From NCBI GenBank assembly GCA_030685015.1, contig JAUXWS010000013.1, positions 10,936-74,935 on the forward strand: DNA of 64,000 bases, given 5' to 3'. The stretch is from a bacterium. GTDB taxonomy: Bacteria; CAIWAD01. The notes under the pieces are model-generated. The model searched no databases and had not been told where the DNA came from. It worked only from the letters and a program-made list of their open reading frames with translations. Shown here in pieces: positions 43,158 through 51,989 of the stretch. The position numbers and the translations under genes were made by a program. Position 1 is the first letter of the stretch, and every line of letters starts with the position of its first letter.

Positions 43158-43606
43158 TGGATGTCGTCCACCTGCACCTGGTCCTCGTCCACCTGCCCGT
43201 GATCGGACTGCCCCTGGCGCTGGGCGTCTGGACCCTGGCCACCCGGCGGGGCGAGCGCTTCTGGCAGACCGGCGGAGCCTGGTTGTGGCTGTTCTGCGCC
43301 GCGGCGGCGGCCGGCGCCTATCTCAGCGGTGGCGCCGCCTTCGAGCGGCTGCGCGCGGCGGCGGGGGAGGCGGGCTGGGAGGCGCAGGCGCTGGCCGAGA
43401 CCCATGGACTGACCGGGCGGGCCGCCCTGCTCGCCACCGTCCTGTCCGCCCTGGCCCTGCTGCAGATACCGCTCCAGCGGCGCCAGGGGCAGGATCCGGG
43501 CCGCGCCCTCCACCTCCTGGCGCTGATCCTGGGTCTGGCCGCCTGCGCCCTCCTCTTCCTGACCGCTTGGCAGGGCGGACTCGCGGGGCATCCCGAACTG
43601 CGCTGA
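43157..43606 (+). CDS. DUF2231-like four-helix membrane protein
   Basis: A 149-residue membrane protein with helices near 8-26, 38-58, 90-108 and 118-138. The opening HLHLVLVHLPVIGLPLALG, with its histidines at the membrane surface, recalls DUF2231-type proteins, some of which may bind heme. Pairing with the upstream membrane gene is tight (TGATG). No experimental function is known to me. Confidence 0.5.
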   Translation: MDVVHLHLVLVHLPVIGLPLALGVWTLATRRGERFWQTGGAWLWLFCAAAAAGAYLSGGAAFERLRAAAGEAGWEAQALAETHGLTGRAALLATVLSALALLQIPLQRRQGQDPGRALHLLALILGLAACALLFLTAWQGGLAGHPELR

Positions 43607-43614
43607 GACAGCTG

Positions 43615-43829
43615 GTGGACCGATTCTCGTGAGATGTCGGATGATGACGGGCACAGGCCGTCCAGCGCAAGGCGTCCGCGCCGCCGGCGCAGTGGGGCTG
43701 CGTCAAGGCGCGGCAACGCGGCGATGGGCGGTCTGGGCGCTTCCCGTAGGGTTTGCGAGCTTTCCATTGTTCCGTCTCCCATGCATTGTGCAGCAAACAG
43801 CAGCCGGCAGATCACGGGAATCGGTCCAC
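43615..43829. repeat. second repeat family, copy 2, with terminal inverted repeats
   Basis: A 215-base intergenic segment bounded by GTGGACCGATTCTCGTGA (43615-43632) and its inverted partner TCACGGGAATCGGTCCAC (43812-43829), matching 17 of 18 bases. Its first 113 bases resemble 29323-29435. No gene is seen inside. The structure fits a small non-autonomous mobile element or a remnant of one. No adjacent target duplication is obvious. Confidence 0.6.
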
Positions 43830-43857
43830 TAGGCCGGAGTGGCGCCCGGGCAGGATC

Positions 43858-44853
43858 TCACTGGCGACGGTGGAGCCGCCAGGCGAAACGCGCCACCTTG
43901 GTGAGACGCGGGTGGTAGAGGCACAGGTGGCGGCTGATCTCGACCTCGCGCCCGCCGAAGCGGCGCTTGAACTCGGCCGGCCCGTAGGATTCGCCCACCC
44001 GGCCCGCCCCGCCGAAGTCGAAGAGGCGGATGCCCCGCTCGCGCAGGTCCTCCAGGATGCAGTCCACCAGCCAGCTGCCGACCTGGCTGTCCCCCCAGCC
44101 GGCGGCCGTTCCCGTGTACCAGTCGATGGCCCGTCCCCCGTGGAGGAGTTCCACCCGCGCGTTGACCGGGGGGCCGCCGGGCAGGCCGGCCAGGTAGATG
44201 CGGCACATGCCGGCGGGCACCAGCTCGTGATACACCGCCTTGAGCAGGGGCCAGGGCAGGGGCGGCGCCGCCACCCGACGGCTGGTCTCGAGCAGCAGGG
44301 CGTGGACACCGCGCAGCTCCTCCGGCCCGCGGGCCAGCCGCCAGGCGAAGCCGTGCGAGCGGCCGGCGCGGATGTTGCGCCGGAGGCCGCGGCTGTAAGC
44401 CCCGCGCAGGATGTCCATGGGGGCTTCCAGATCCACCAGGAAGTTGCGGTGCCGGTCCGTGCGCAGGCCGAGGCCGGCCATCAGGTCGTCCTGTTCCCGT
44501 CCCTCCACGTACTGCTCGAAATAGAGGCAGTGCCGGGGCAGGAGGCGATCCAGCTCGCGCATCAACTCGCGGCGGCTGTCCATGTCAAGGGCGAGCAGGC
44601 CGGCGGGGGCGAAGGCCTTCCAGCCGATGAGGGGAACGGGAAAGAGGCGGTCAAGCAGGACGATGGCCAGCCCGGCCAACCGGCCGTCGCGCCGGACCTG
44701 CACCAGACGGCAGGGGAGGCCCGACAACTGGAGGGCGCGGAAGAACTCCGGGGTGTGATACACGGAGGCCACCGGCGCTTCTTCGAGCAGGGCGCGCCAG
44801 TCGGATTCGTCCGGCAAGGCGAGGGTGCGGCTGTGGCTGACCCCTTCCCCCAT
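43858..44853 (-). CDS. FemAB/GNAT-fold acyltransferase
   Basis: A 331-residue protein with two GNAT-like halves. The second half (about 150-300) reads as an Acetyltransf_6 domain (LRRNIRAGRSHGFAWRL..., RVELLHGGRAIDWYTGTAAGWGDSQVGSWLVDCILEDLRERG). It ends in a FDFGGAGRVGESYGPAEFKRRFGG motif typical of FemAB-related polysaccharide or peptidoglycan acyl/aminoacyl transferases. The ATG at 44853 follows GGAGG with good spacing. It lies divergently from rfbC, so a surface-glycan role is plausible. Confidence 0.78.
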   Translation of the reverse strand: MGEGVSHSRTLALPDESDWRALLEEAPVASVYHTPEFFRALQLSGLPCRLVQVRRDGRLAGLAIVLLDRLFPVPLIGWKAFAPAGLLALDMDSRRELMRELDRLLPRHCLYFEQYVEGREQDDLMAGLGLRTDRHRNFLVDLEAPMDILRGAYSRGLRRNIRAGRSHGFAWRLARGPEELRGVHALLLETSRRVAAPPLPWPLLKAVYHELVPAGMCRIYLAGLPGGPPVNARVELLHGGRAIDWYTGTAAGWGDSQVGSWLVDCILEDLRERGIRLFDFGGAGRVGESYGPAEFKRRFGGREVEISRHLCLYHPRLTKVARFAWRLHRRQ

Positions 44854-44933
44854 GCCGATCCTCCTGTCACACACTGCGGGCGGAGGGAAGGTGGCAATTG
44901 GCCCTGATTCCTACTTTCGGCGCGGAGGCATGC

Positions 44934-45491
44934 ATGGAACAACGCGCCCTGTCGATCCCCGAAGTCCGGCTCATCCAGCCCCGCGTCCACGGCGACGGGC
45001 GGGGTTTCTTCGTCGAGGTCTGGCAACAGGAGCGCTACGCGGCCGCCGGCCTGCCCGGCCCTTTCGTGCAGCTCAACCACAGCCACAGCCGGCGGGGCAC
45101 CCTGCGCGGCCTCCATTTCCAATGGCGGCGGCCGCAGGGCAAGCTGGTGCGCGTCTGCGCCGGGGAGGTCTTCGACGTGGCCGTGGACCTGCGCCCCGGC
45201 TCGCCCACTTTCGGCGGCTGGACCGGGACCAGGCTGACCGCCGCCCGGCAGGAGCAGCTCTGGATTCCGCCGGGCTTCGCCCACGGTTTCTGCGTGCTGA
45301 GCGAGTCGGCCGACTTCGAGTACTTCTGCACGGAGCCCTACCTGGCCGAGGCCGACGCCACCCTGCGTTGGAACGATCCCGAGGTCGGCGTGGCCTGGCC
45401 GCTGGCCGATCCGCTTCTCTCCGAGCGGGATCGGCAGGCGCCCACCCTGGCCGAGTTGCGCGCCCGGCTGGCAGCGGAGTGGGGCGGTTGA
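44934..45491 (+). CDS. rfbC: dTDP-4-dehydrorhamnose 3,5-epimerase
   Basis: A 185-residue cupin-fold epimerase of the dTDP-rhamnose pathway. The catalytic histidine is H61 in TLRGLHFQ, with the conserved lysine K70 in QGKLVRV and the IPPGFAHGF block at 111-119. Full length. The ATG at 44934 follows GCGGAGG. The other rhamnose genes (rfbA, B, D) are not in the window. Confidence 0.93.
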   Translation: MEQRALSIPEVRLIQPRVHGDGRGFFVEVWQQERYAAAGLPGPFVQLNHSHSRRGTLRGLHFQWRRPQGKLVRVCAGEVFDVAVDLRPGSPTFGGWTGTRLTAARQEQLWIPPGFAHGFCVLSESADFEYFCTEPYLAEADATLRWNDPEVGVAWPLADPLLSERDRQAPTLAELRARLAAEWGG

Positions 45492-45546
45492 CCATCCGCC
45501 CCGCCAATGGCATGTTGGACCCGTCCCTGATTCTTTCCCAGTCGAA

Positions 45547-45623
45547 CGTTGTAGGGGTGCCGTAACTGGCTGAGAGCATACCCTCCGAACCTGATCCGGA
45601 TAATGCCGGCGCAGGGAACAGCG
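45547..45623 (+). promoter_or_regulatory. TPP riboswitch (thi box)
   Basis: The conserved core runs in order: GGGGTGCC, GGCTGAGA, ACCCTCCGAACCTGATC, GGATAATGCCGGCGCAGGGAA. A six-base P1 stem can be drawn from CGTTGT (45547-45552) and ACAGCG (45618-45623). Just downstream, CCTTCC (45629-45634) can pair with GGAAGG (45674-45679) inside the ribosome binding site of the next gene. This suggests ligand-controlled translation, though the platform is inferred. Confidence 0.96.
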
Positions 45624-45682
45624 GAATTCCTTCCCCAGCCCGTCCCGTTACCGCGCCCTTTCTCGCCCAAGGAGGAAGGTCC

Positions 45683-48241
45683 ATGTCTCTTGGTCGTCTC
45701 CTGACCCGCCCGGCCGCGCGCGCGGCCGGACTGCTGCTGCTTGCCGCCTCCACCGCCGGCGCCGCCCTGCTCCAGGGCGAGGTGCTGGACGAGCGGGGCC
45801 TGCCCCTGGAGGGCGTCCACGTCCAGGTGGTGGGCTGGCGCGCCGGCGCCGCCACCGACGCCCGCGGTCGTTTCACCCTCAAGCTGCCCGACGACGAGAC
45901 CCGGCGCCTGCGGGTCACGCACCTGGGCTATGCCTCGCTGGAACTGGACGCGGCCGCCGGTGCACCGCTCGCCCTGCGCCTGGCGCCCAGCCTGCTCGAG
46001 GGCCGCCCCGTCACGGTGACGGCCACCCGCGCCGGGGAGGGCACCCTGCCCGTCACGCACACCAACCTGGGTCGCGCCGACCTGGAGCTGGCCCACCACG
46101 GCCAGGATCTCAGCCGCCTGCTGGACGGAACGCCCTCCCTCACCACCATGAGCTACTCCGGCACGGCCATCGGCTACAACGAGATCCGCTTGCGCGGGTT
46201 CGACCAGAAGCGGATCGAGGTGCTGGTCAACGGCGTGCCCATCAACGACCCCGAGGACCACTACGTCTACTGGGTGGACCTGCCCGACCTGGGGCGCAGC
46301 CTGCGCGACGCCCAGATCCAGCGCGGCACGGGCACGGGCCTCTTCGGGGGCAGCAACTTCGGCGGCAGCATCAATCTCCTGACTGATCTGGCGGACGAGC
46401 CCGGACTTCGCCTGGAGACGGCGCGGGGCAGTTTCGACACCTGGCGTCACAGCCTGGGCTGGTCCAGCGGCCTGGTGGATGGCACCTGGCAGATGGAGGC
46501 CCGCTGGAGCCAGGTGGCCACGGCCGGTTGGCGCGACGCCACGGCCGTGGAGACCTGGGGCGCTTTCTTCTCCGCCCGCCGCTTCCTGCCGGGCGGCGCC
46601 CTGCGCCTGACCCACTACACCGGCCACGAGCTGACCCACACGGCATGGGACGGCGTGGACCTCGCCACGCTGCGCGGCCTGCACGGCCGGGCGCGGGACC
46701 GCACCCAGAACAACGACGCGGCCTACGCCAACAGCATCGATGATTTCCGCCAGCCGCACAGCGAGGCGCAGCTTCTCTTCACGCTGCCCGACGGGTCGGA
46801 GCTGGACGCCACCTTGTATCACGTGGACGGCAGCGGCTTCTACGAGACCTACAAGACCGGGCGCGACCCCGGCGACTATGGCCTGCCCGTGCCGGACGAG
46901 GGCGTGGTGGATGTGGTCAACCGCCGCTGGATCGACAAGCGCCAGAGCGGCCTGACCGCCGTCAACCGGCGCGCGGCCTGGGGCGGCACCCTGACCCTGG
47001 GCCTGAACGGCTACACCTACGACGCCGAGCATTTCGGCCGCGTCATCTGGGCCAGCCCCCTGCCGGCCGGCCAGTCCCCCCAGGGCCGCTACTACACGCA
47101 TCAGAGCGCCAAGGAGAAGGCGGGGCTGGTGGCGGGGCTGGTCCTGCCCGTGGGAAGTGACCTCTCCCTGTCGGCCTCCCTCTCCGCCCAGCACACGCGC
47201 TATGCCCTCCGCCAGCGCGCCGACGGGGCCTTCCAGGGATCCCTGCTCAACCGCTTCGAGGACACGCGTTTCTTCGTCAATCCCGCCCTCGGTCTGGGCT
47301 GGCAGCTGAGCGAGGGTCTGCGCCTGAGCGCCGGCCTCTCCGCCGCCGCCCGCGAACCCAGCCGCAACGAGTACTGGAACGCCTGGGAGGGTCCTGACGA
47401 CCTGGGCCGGCGCCCGCTCTTCGCCCGCGCCGACACCATGGCCGACGGCAGCCTGCGCTGGCACGACCCCCTGGTCAAGCCGGAGCGCATGCTGGACGTG
47501 GAGGTGGGCGGCGAATGGCGGGGGCGGCGACACCAGCTGGCCCTGAACTTCTACTGGCTGGAGATGCGCGACGAGATCGTCGCTTACGGCGGCATGGACG
47601 AGGAGAGCCCCGTGCGCGGCAACGCCCCGCGCAGCCATCATGCCGGCCTCGAGCTGGAGGGCCGCCTGCGCCCGGGCCGCGCCCTCGAATCCGGCGGCAA
47701 CCTCACGCTCAGCCGCGGCCGCATCGACGAGCTGGTCCTGCACGAGACACGTTATGGAGCCGACTGGTCCAGCGAGGTGGTGCGGCGCGACATGGCGGGC
47801 AACCCCGCCGCCCTCAGCCCGGCCATCCTGGCCAACGCCTGGCTGGAGTGGCGGCCCCTGGCCGGCCTGGTCCTGAGGCCGCGCCTGCAACACGTGGGAC
47901 GCCAGTACCTGGACACCTCCGGCGACGACGAGTTCAGCGCCCTTCATCCGGATCTGATCGATCCGCGCTATCTCGACGGGGCCGGCAGGCTGCGCCACTC
48001 CAAGACGCTGCCCTCCCGCACGACGATGGGCCTGGACGCCCGCTTCGCCCTGGCGCCCTGGACCGGCCTCGACCTGGCCCTCACCCTCCAGGTGGAGAAC
48101 CTGCTGGATCGCGACCACGAGACGGCGGGCTACTGGAATGACTGGGTGGACAGCAACGGCGACGGCCTCTACGAACCCCAGCCCTGCCTCTACCCCGCAG
48201 CCGGGCGCAACTGGCTGCTGGGCGTGCGCCTGGGCATCTGA
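45683..48241 (+). CDS. TonB-dependent receptor, probable thiamin-compound transporter
   Basis: An 852-residue outer-membrane receptor. A signal peptide (about 1-27) is followed by a carboxypeptidase-regulatory-like beta domain (about 28-105), a plug domain (about 115-235, with NEIRLRGFDQKRIEVLVNG and IQRGTGTGLFGGSNFGGSINL) and a 22-strand barrel to the C-terminus. The TPP riboswitch directly upstream indicates repression when thiamin pyrophosphate is plentiful, and hence uptake of thiamin or a precursor. Strong AAGGAGGAAGG site. No inner-membrane thiamin transporter is next to it. Confidence 0.92.
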   Translation: MSLGRLLTRPAARAAGLLLLAASTAGAALLQGEVLDERGLPLEGVHVQVVGWRAGAATDARGRFTLKLPDDETRRLRVTHLGYASLELDAAAGAPLALRLAPSLLEGRPVTVTATRAGEGTLPVTHTNLGRADLELAHHGQDLSRLLDGTPSLTTMSYSGTAIGYNEIRLRGFDQKRIEVLVNGVPINDPEDHYVYWVDLPDLGRSLRDAQIQRGTGTGLFGGSNFGGSINLLTDLADEPGLRLETARGSFDTWRHSLGWSSGLVDGTWQMEARWSQVATAGWRDATAVETWGAFFSARRFLPGGALRLTHYTGHELTHTAWDGVDLATLRGLHGRARDRTQNNDAAYANSIDDFRQPHSEAQLLFTLPDGSELDATLYHVDGSGFYETYKTGRDPGDYGLPVPDEGVVDVVNRRWIDKRQSGLTAVNRRAAWGGTLTLGLNGYTYDAEHFGRVIWASPLPAGQSPQGRYYTHQSAKEKAGLVAGLVLPVGSDLSLSASLSAQHTRYALRQRADGAFQGSLLNRFEDTRFFVNPALGLGWQLSEGLRLSAGLSAAAREPSRNEYWNAWEGPDDLGRRPLFARADTMADGSLRWHDPLVKPERMLDVEVGGEWRGRRHQLALNFYWLEMRDEIVAYGGMDEESPVRGNAPRSHHAGLELEGRLRPGRALESGGNLTLSRGRIDELVLHETRYGADWSSEVVRRDMAGNPAALSPAILANAWLEWRPLAGLVLRPRLQHVGRQYLDTSGDDEFSALHPDLIDPRYLDGAGRLRHSKTLPSRTTMGLDARFALAPWTGLDLALTLQVENLLDRDHETAGYWNDWVDSNGDGLYEPQPCLYPAAGRNWLLGVRLGI

Positions 48242-48310
48242 CCGCGCGGGACAGCGGCAGGAGCCGTCCGTGTCCCCCCGGACGGCCGGCACACCGTCGC
48301 TGGCCCCGTC

Positions 48311-48353
48311 AAAAAGCGCAGGCGGCCCAGACTGGGATGTCTGAACCGCCTGC
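48311..48353 (-). terminator. rho-independent terminator of the response-regulator gene
   Basis: On the minus strand GCAGGCGG pairs with CCGCCTGC (48346-48353 with 48318-48325), enclosing a smaller CAGAC/GTCTG stem, then a run of five T (48311-48315). It lies 27 bases past the stop of the leftward gene and converges with the TonB receptor. Confidence 0.8.
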
Positions 48354-48379
48354 AAACACACAGCAAAAAGAGGGGTCGT

Positions 48380-49357
48380 TCACAAGGAATGGGAGAGTCC
48401 CTGTCCGGCCAGGGCCCGATCCACCGTGCGGATCAGCTCCTCCATTCCGAAAGGCTTGGGCAGGAAGGCCACCGCGCCCTGCTTCAAGGCCTGGTCCTCC
48501 TGCCAGATTCCCGTGTAGCCGGTGGTGAGGATGACGGGGATCTTCAGATGCCGCTTATGCAGCACCTTCAGCAAGCCCATCCCGTTCAACCTCGGCATCT
48601 GGATGTCGCTGAGAATCAACTGGAACCGTTCCCGTTCCAGGCGATTCAGCCCGCTCATCCCGTCGGGGGCTTGGCAGACGACGTAACCGCAGCTGGCCAG
48701 CATGTCGGCGACGATCTCGCCCAACTCGCGGTTGTCCTCCAGCAGGAGGATCTTGGTCAGCTGCCGGCCGATGCTGCGCGCCTGCGGATGCACCAGGTTG
48801 ACGAAGCTGTTGAGGGTTTCCTGGGGAAAGACCCGATCCAGCGTCGGCAAGCTGTCCAGCTCCGCGGCCGCTTCCTGCCCAAAGAACACTTCCGCCAACT
48901 CCAGCAACTGGTCCAGACGCGGCTCCACCGCGCCCTCCCGCCACGTGTAGTGCAGGAAGTTGACCGAATATAGCAAGGCGAAGCTGTGGAGGAAACCGTC
49001 GGCCGGTTCGAAGCGGATGGTGGCGGTGGCCGGCCCCGCCTGATAATCCAGGACCGTCTCGCCGCCTCCCAGCCGACGCATCAGGGTGGAGGCCAGCGCC
49101 GCGCCGAAGAGGGCGAGATCGGAGATGGTGCCAGTGGAGTCATGTTGCAGTTGAAGGGTGGCGTGACAGGCCTCCACCTCGTCGGCCAGCCCGGACAGGG
49201 CCGGAGAAGGGAGATCCCCGGTCCAGCGCAATCCGCGGAAATGGGTCAGCGCCGAAGCGACGAAAGCTGGATCGGGCTTCAGGCCGGCCTGGAAGGTCAG
49301 CTCGAGGCCGTTGCAGCCGATGCCGTCCGGCGGCAGGCCGCGGATGGCTTCAAACAT
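48380..49357 (-). CDS. response regulator with an unusual N-terminal domain
   Basis: A 325-residue protein whose C-terminal 125 residues are a complete receiver domain: acidic pair E207/D208, phospho-acceptor D251 in LSDIQMP, T279 and K301. The N-terminal 200 residues (with LTHFRGLRWTGDLPSP and GTISDLALFGAALASTLMRRLGGGETVLDYQ) show no family I recognise. This reverses the common order, in which the receiver is first. No DNA-binding output domain is present, so it may act by protein contacts. The nearest chemoreceptor genes are 2 kb away. Confidence 0.75.
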   Translation of the reverse strand: MFEAIRGLPPDGIGCNGLELTFQAGLKPDPAFVASALTHFRGLRWTGDLPSPALSGLADEVEACHATLQLQHDSTGTISDLALFGAALASTLMRRLGGGETVLDYQAGPATATIRFEPADGFLHSFALLYSVNFLHYTWREGAVEPRLDQLLELAEVFFGQEAAAELDSLPTLDRVFPQETLNSFVNLVHPQARSIGRQLTKILLLEDNRELGEIVADMLASCGYVVCQAPDGMSGLNRLERERFQLILSDIQMPRLNGMGLLKVLHKRHLKIPVILTTGYTGIWQEDQALKQGAVAFLPKPFGMEELIRTVDRALAGQGLSHSL

Positions 49358-49519
49358 GGAGGAATGTCCTTTTCACCTGGAGCTGATCGACCAGTGGCGG
49401 CCCGAACTTAAGCCCGGCAGGCGGCGTGGGTTCCCCCTTGGCCGGCAGACCGGCCAAGTCCTTGATTTGCGGCATGATGGCCCATCCTCTACTTTGGATC
49501 GACAACGCGAGGCTTTTCC

Positions 49520-50158
49520 ATGTATGCCTTCTCGAACCTCCGGGTGGTGGATCACCCCCTGGCCCAGCACTACCTGTCCCTGCTGCGTGACCGGGGCACG
49601 CCACCGGAACAATTCGCCAAGTGCGTCGAGCAGCTGGCCGCCCTCCTCGTGCCCGAGGTGACGAGGGATCTGGAGACCCGCGAGCACGCCGTCGCCACGC
49701 CGCTGGAGGACTGCCTGACCCGGCGCCTGGCCCACCCCATCGTGCTGGTGCCCATCCTGCGGGCCGGCCTGGGCATGGTGCCGGGCTTCAAACAGCTCGT
49801 GCCCGACGCCATGGTCGCCCATCTGGGCCTGTATCGCGACGAGGTCAGCCTGGAGCCGGTCGTCTACTACAAAAAGCTGCCCCAGGACCTGCGCGGCCGC
49901 GACCTGATCGTGCTGGATCCCATGCTGGCCACGGGCGGCACGGCCAGCGCCGCCCTCAGCTATTTGAAGGAGAGGCGGCCCCGCAGCATCCGCATGGCGG
50001 GCCTGCTGGCGGCGCCGGAGGGTGTGGGGCACCTGCTGCGCACACACCCCGACGTGCCCCTCGTCGTGGTCGCCCTCGATCGCGAACTCAACGGGCGCGG
50101 CTACATCCTGCCCGGCCTGGGAGACGCGGGGGACCGCATGTTCGGGACGGAATTCTGA
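49520..50158 (+). CDS. upp: uracil phosphoribosyltransferase
   Basis: A 212-residue salvage enzyme making UMP from uracil and PRPP. The PRPP-binding motif is DPMLATGGTA (133-142), and the uracil-site GRGYILPGLGDAGDRMFGT closes the protein. PILRAGLGM (78-86) is the other signature. Normal length. ATG at 49520 with a modest GAGG site. Stands alone between regulatory genes. Confidence 0.96.
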   Translation: MYAFSNLRVVDHPLAQHYLSLLRDRGTPPEQFAKCVEQLAALLVPEVTRDLETREHAVATPLEDCLTRRLAHPIVLVPILRAGLGMVPGFKQLVPDAMVAHLGLYRDEVSLEPVVYYKKLPQDLRGRDLIVLDPMLATGGTASAALSYLKERRPRSIRMAGLLAAPEGVGHLLRTHPDVPLVVVALDRELNGRGYILPGLGDAGDRMFGTEF

Positions 50159-50252
50159 CGCACTCCCGGGTACAGCCATGGACAAGCTCAGGTGGTGAGG
50201 AATGGAGCCCGCCAGTGAACGGTGCGTCGGACCGTTGAGCCGGGGGAGGGCC

Positions 50253-51314
50253 ATGCATTCCACCGCAGACTGCGCCAACGGCATGGCCAATAAGATTGGC
50301 CTGTTCCCAGCCGCCGCCCTCATCGGGCTGGTTCTGCTCCTGGCCAGGCCCGCCGCCGGAGCCTGCGCGCCCGACACCTTCGCTGTCTCACGCATCAACC
50401 GCGCCATTGAGGCCTGCATTGTCCAGGACTGGTCGACCGCCCTGCTCGACCTCAACCGCCTGGTGCGCGAGGAGGGCTGGCATCCCGCCCCCTGGTTCTA
50501 CCGCGCCACCGTCTTCAGTTATCGCATGACGGACGAGGAGAGCTTCCGCTGGGAGGGCGCTTTCCTGGCCGATCTGGACTCCGCCCAGGCCCGCATCGAG
50601 CGGCTGCGCTCCCGCGGCGACCTCCGCGTCCCCGCCCACAGCCTGCGCTACCTGGAGGGCAGCGTGGCGGCCTGGCGGGCCTACCATGCCGGCCGGCGCG
50701 AGGAGTGGACCACCGCCCTCCAACAGGGCCTGCGCGCCTCCCGCCTCTGGGAGCACCTGCTGGCGGACTGCCCGGGCTGGGCCGACCTCGAGCTGGGCAT
50801 CGGCAACCTGCGCTTCTGGACCAGCGTCAAGTTGCGGCGTCTCAACTGGCTCCCCTTCCTCAAGGACCGCCGCCAGGAGGGTCTGGCCATGGTGGAGCAC
50901 GCCCGCCGCGCCGGCCGCTTCAGCCCCTGGCTGCCGGCGGCCAACCTCTGCTGGATCTACCTCGAGCTGGGGCGGCCGGACAGCACCATCTCCATCTGCC
51001 GGCAGGCCCTGGACCGCTTCCCCGACAGCCGCCTCTTCCTCTTCCCCTGGGCCGAGGCCCTGGAGGCGGCGGGCCGGCCGGCGGAGGCGGACCAGGTCTA
51101 CCGTCGGCTGCTGGGCAGCCTGCGGGCGGACAGCTGGCCGCAGCGGGTCAACCAGGTGATCGTGCTGGAGAAGCGAAGCGCGCTGGCCATGGGCCAAGGC
51201 GACCGCGACTCGGCGCGCCGGCTGGCCAGGGAAGCGCTGGCCCTGCCGCTGGATCGTAGCGAGCAGAAGCGTCTCGCCGAGCGTCTGGCCCGGTTGCGCC
51301 GCCGCGCGGGCTGA
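50253..51314 (+). CDS. secreted TPR-like helical protein
   Basis: A 353-residue protein with a signal peptide (about 12-36, ending AAGACA). The rest is almost all amphipathic helices of TPR/SEL1 type, for example WSTALLDLNRLVREEGWHPAPWFYRA, GLAMVEHARRAGRFSPWLPAANLCWIYLELGRPDSTISICRQAL and RDSARRLAREALALP. Such repeats mediate protein contacts in the periplasm or at the outer membrane. No enzyme motif. The ATG at 50253 has GGGGGAGGG. Function unknown. Confidence 0.65.
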   Translation: MHSTADCANGMANKIGLFPAAALIGLVLLLARPAAGACAPDTFAVSRINRAIEACIVQDWSTALLDLNRLVREEGWHPAPWFYRATVFSYRMTDEESFRWEGAFLADLDSAQARIERLRSRGDLRVPAHSLRYLEGSVAAWRAYHAGRREEWTTALQQGLRASRLWEHLLADCPGWADLELGIGNLRFWTSVKLRRLNWLPFLKDRRQEGLAMVEHARRAGRFSPWLPAANLCWIYLELGRPDSTISICRQALDRFPDSRLFLFPWAEALEAAGRPAEADQVYRRLLGSLRADSWPQRVNQVIVLEKRSALAMGQGDRDSARRLAREALALPLDRSEQKRLAERLARLRRRAG

Positions 51315-51415
51315 TTCCCGGACCCAATTCAGTTCAGCACCTGAACTGTCGATAAGGGTTCCCATCGGGATGCGGGGGCATCCCTGACATCGGCAACCCA
51401 ACATGGAACAGCGCA

Positions 51416-51973
51416 ATGAGCCTGGACAAGCCCGCACCGACCGGCCGCTTCGTGACCTTCCCCACCGACGAGATCATCGTCACCAAGACGGACACCCGTG
51501 GACGCATCACCTATGCCAACGCCCTCTTCGTGGAGGTGTCGGGCTACGCCCCGCAGGACCTGCTTGGAGCGGCGCACAGCATTGTGAGGCACCCGGCCAT
51601 GCCCCGCTGCGTCTTCAAGCTTCTTTGGGAGACGGTCCAGGCAGGCGAGGAGTTCTTCGGCTACGTGCTCAACATGAACCGACAAGGGGACGGCTACTGG
51701 GTGTTGGCCCACGTGACGCCCAGTTATGACGCCGCCGGCGCCTGTGTCGGTTACCACTCCAATCGGCGCTCACCCCACGCCGACGGGGTGGAGGCCGCCA
51801 CCCGGCTCTACCGCGACCTCCTGGCGGAGGAGAAAGGGCACAGCAACCCCACGGCCGGCCTGGCGGCGGGCATGGCGCTCCTGGAAAGAACCATGGCCCA
51901 GCGCGGCCAGGACTACGGACAGTTCGCCTTCTCCCTGTCGAAGCAGACAAGCCTGGACAACCTCCACCCCTAA
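51416..51973 (+). CDS. PAS-domain protein (Aer-type sensor)
   Basis: A 185-residue cytosolic protein with one PAS domain (about 15-115). TPDEI-like [40 protein letters not shown] and [13 protein letters not shown] follow the FAD-type PAS of the aerotaxis receptor Aer (typically 'RHPDMP...W'). A helical tail follows. It has no output domain of its own. The gene for a chemoreceptor signalling domain starts 16 bases later, so the pair could form a two-piece energy or oxygen sensor. Confidence 0.8.
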   Translation: MSLDKPAPTGRFVTFPTDEIIVTKTDTRGRITYANALFVEVSGYAPQDLLGAAHSIVRHPAMPRCVFKLLWETVQAGEEFFGYVLNMNRQGDGYWVLAHVTPSYDAAGACVGYHSNRRSPHADGVEAATRLYRDLLAEEKGHSNPTAGLAAGMALLERTMAQRGQDYGQFAFSLSKQTSLDNLHP

Positions 51974-51989
51974 GCCGGAACCCTCACCC

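Noticed and set aside
45338-48361. 1007-codon open frame opposite the TonB receptor
   Set aside because: It is antisense to a well-supported receptor and to part of rfbC and the riboswitch, with repetitive composition and no recognisable motif.
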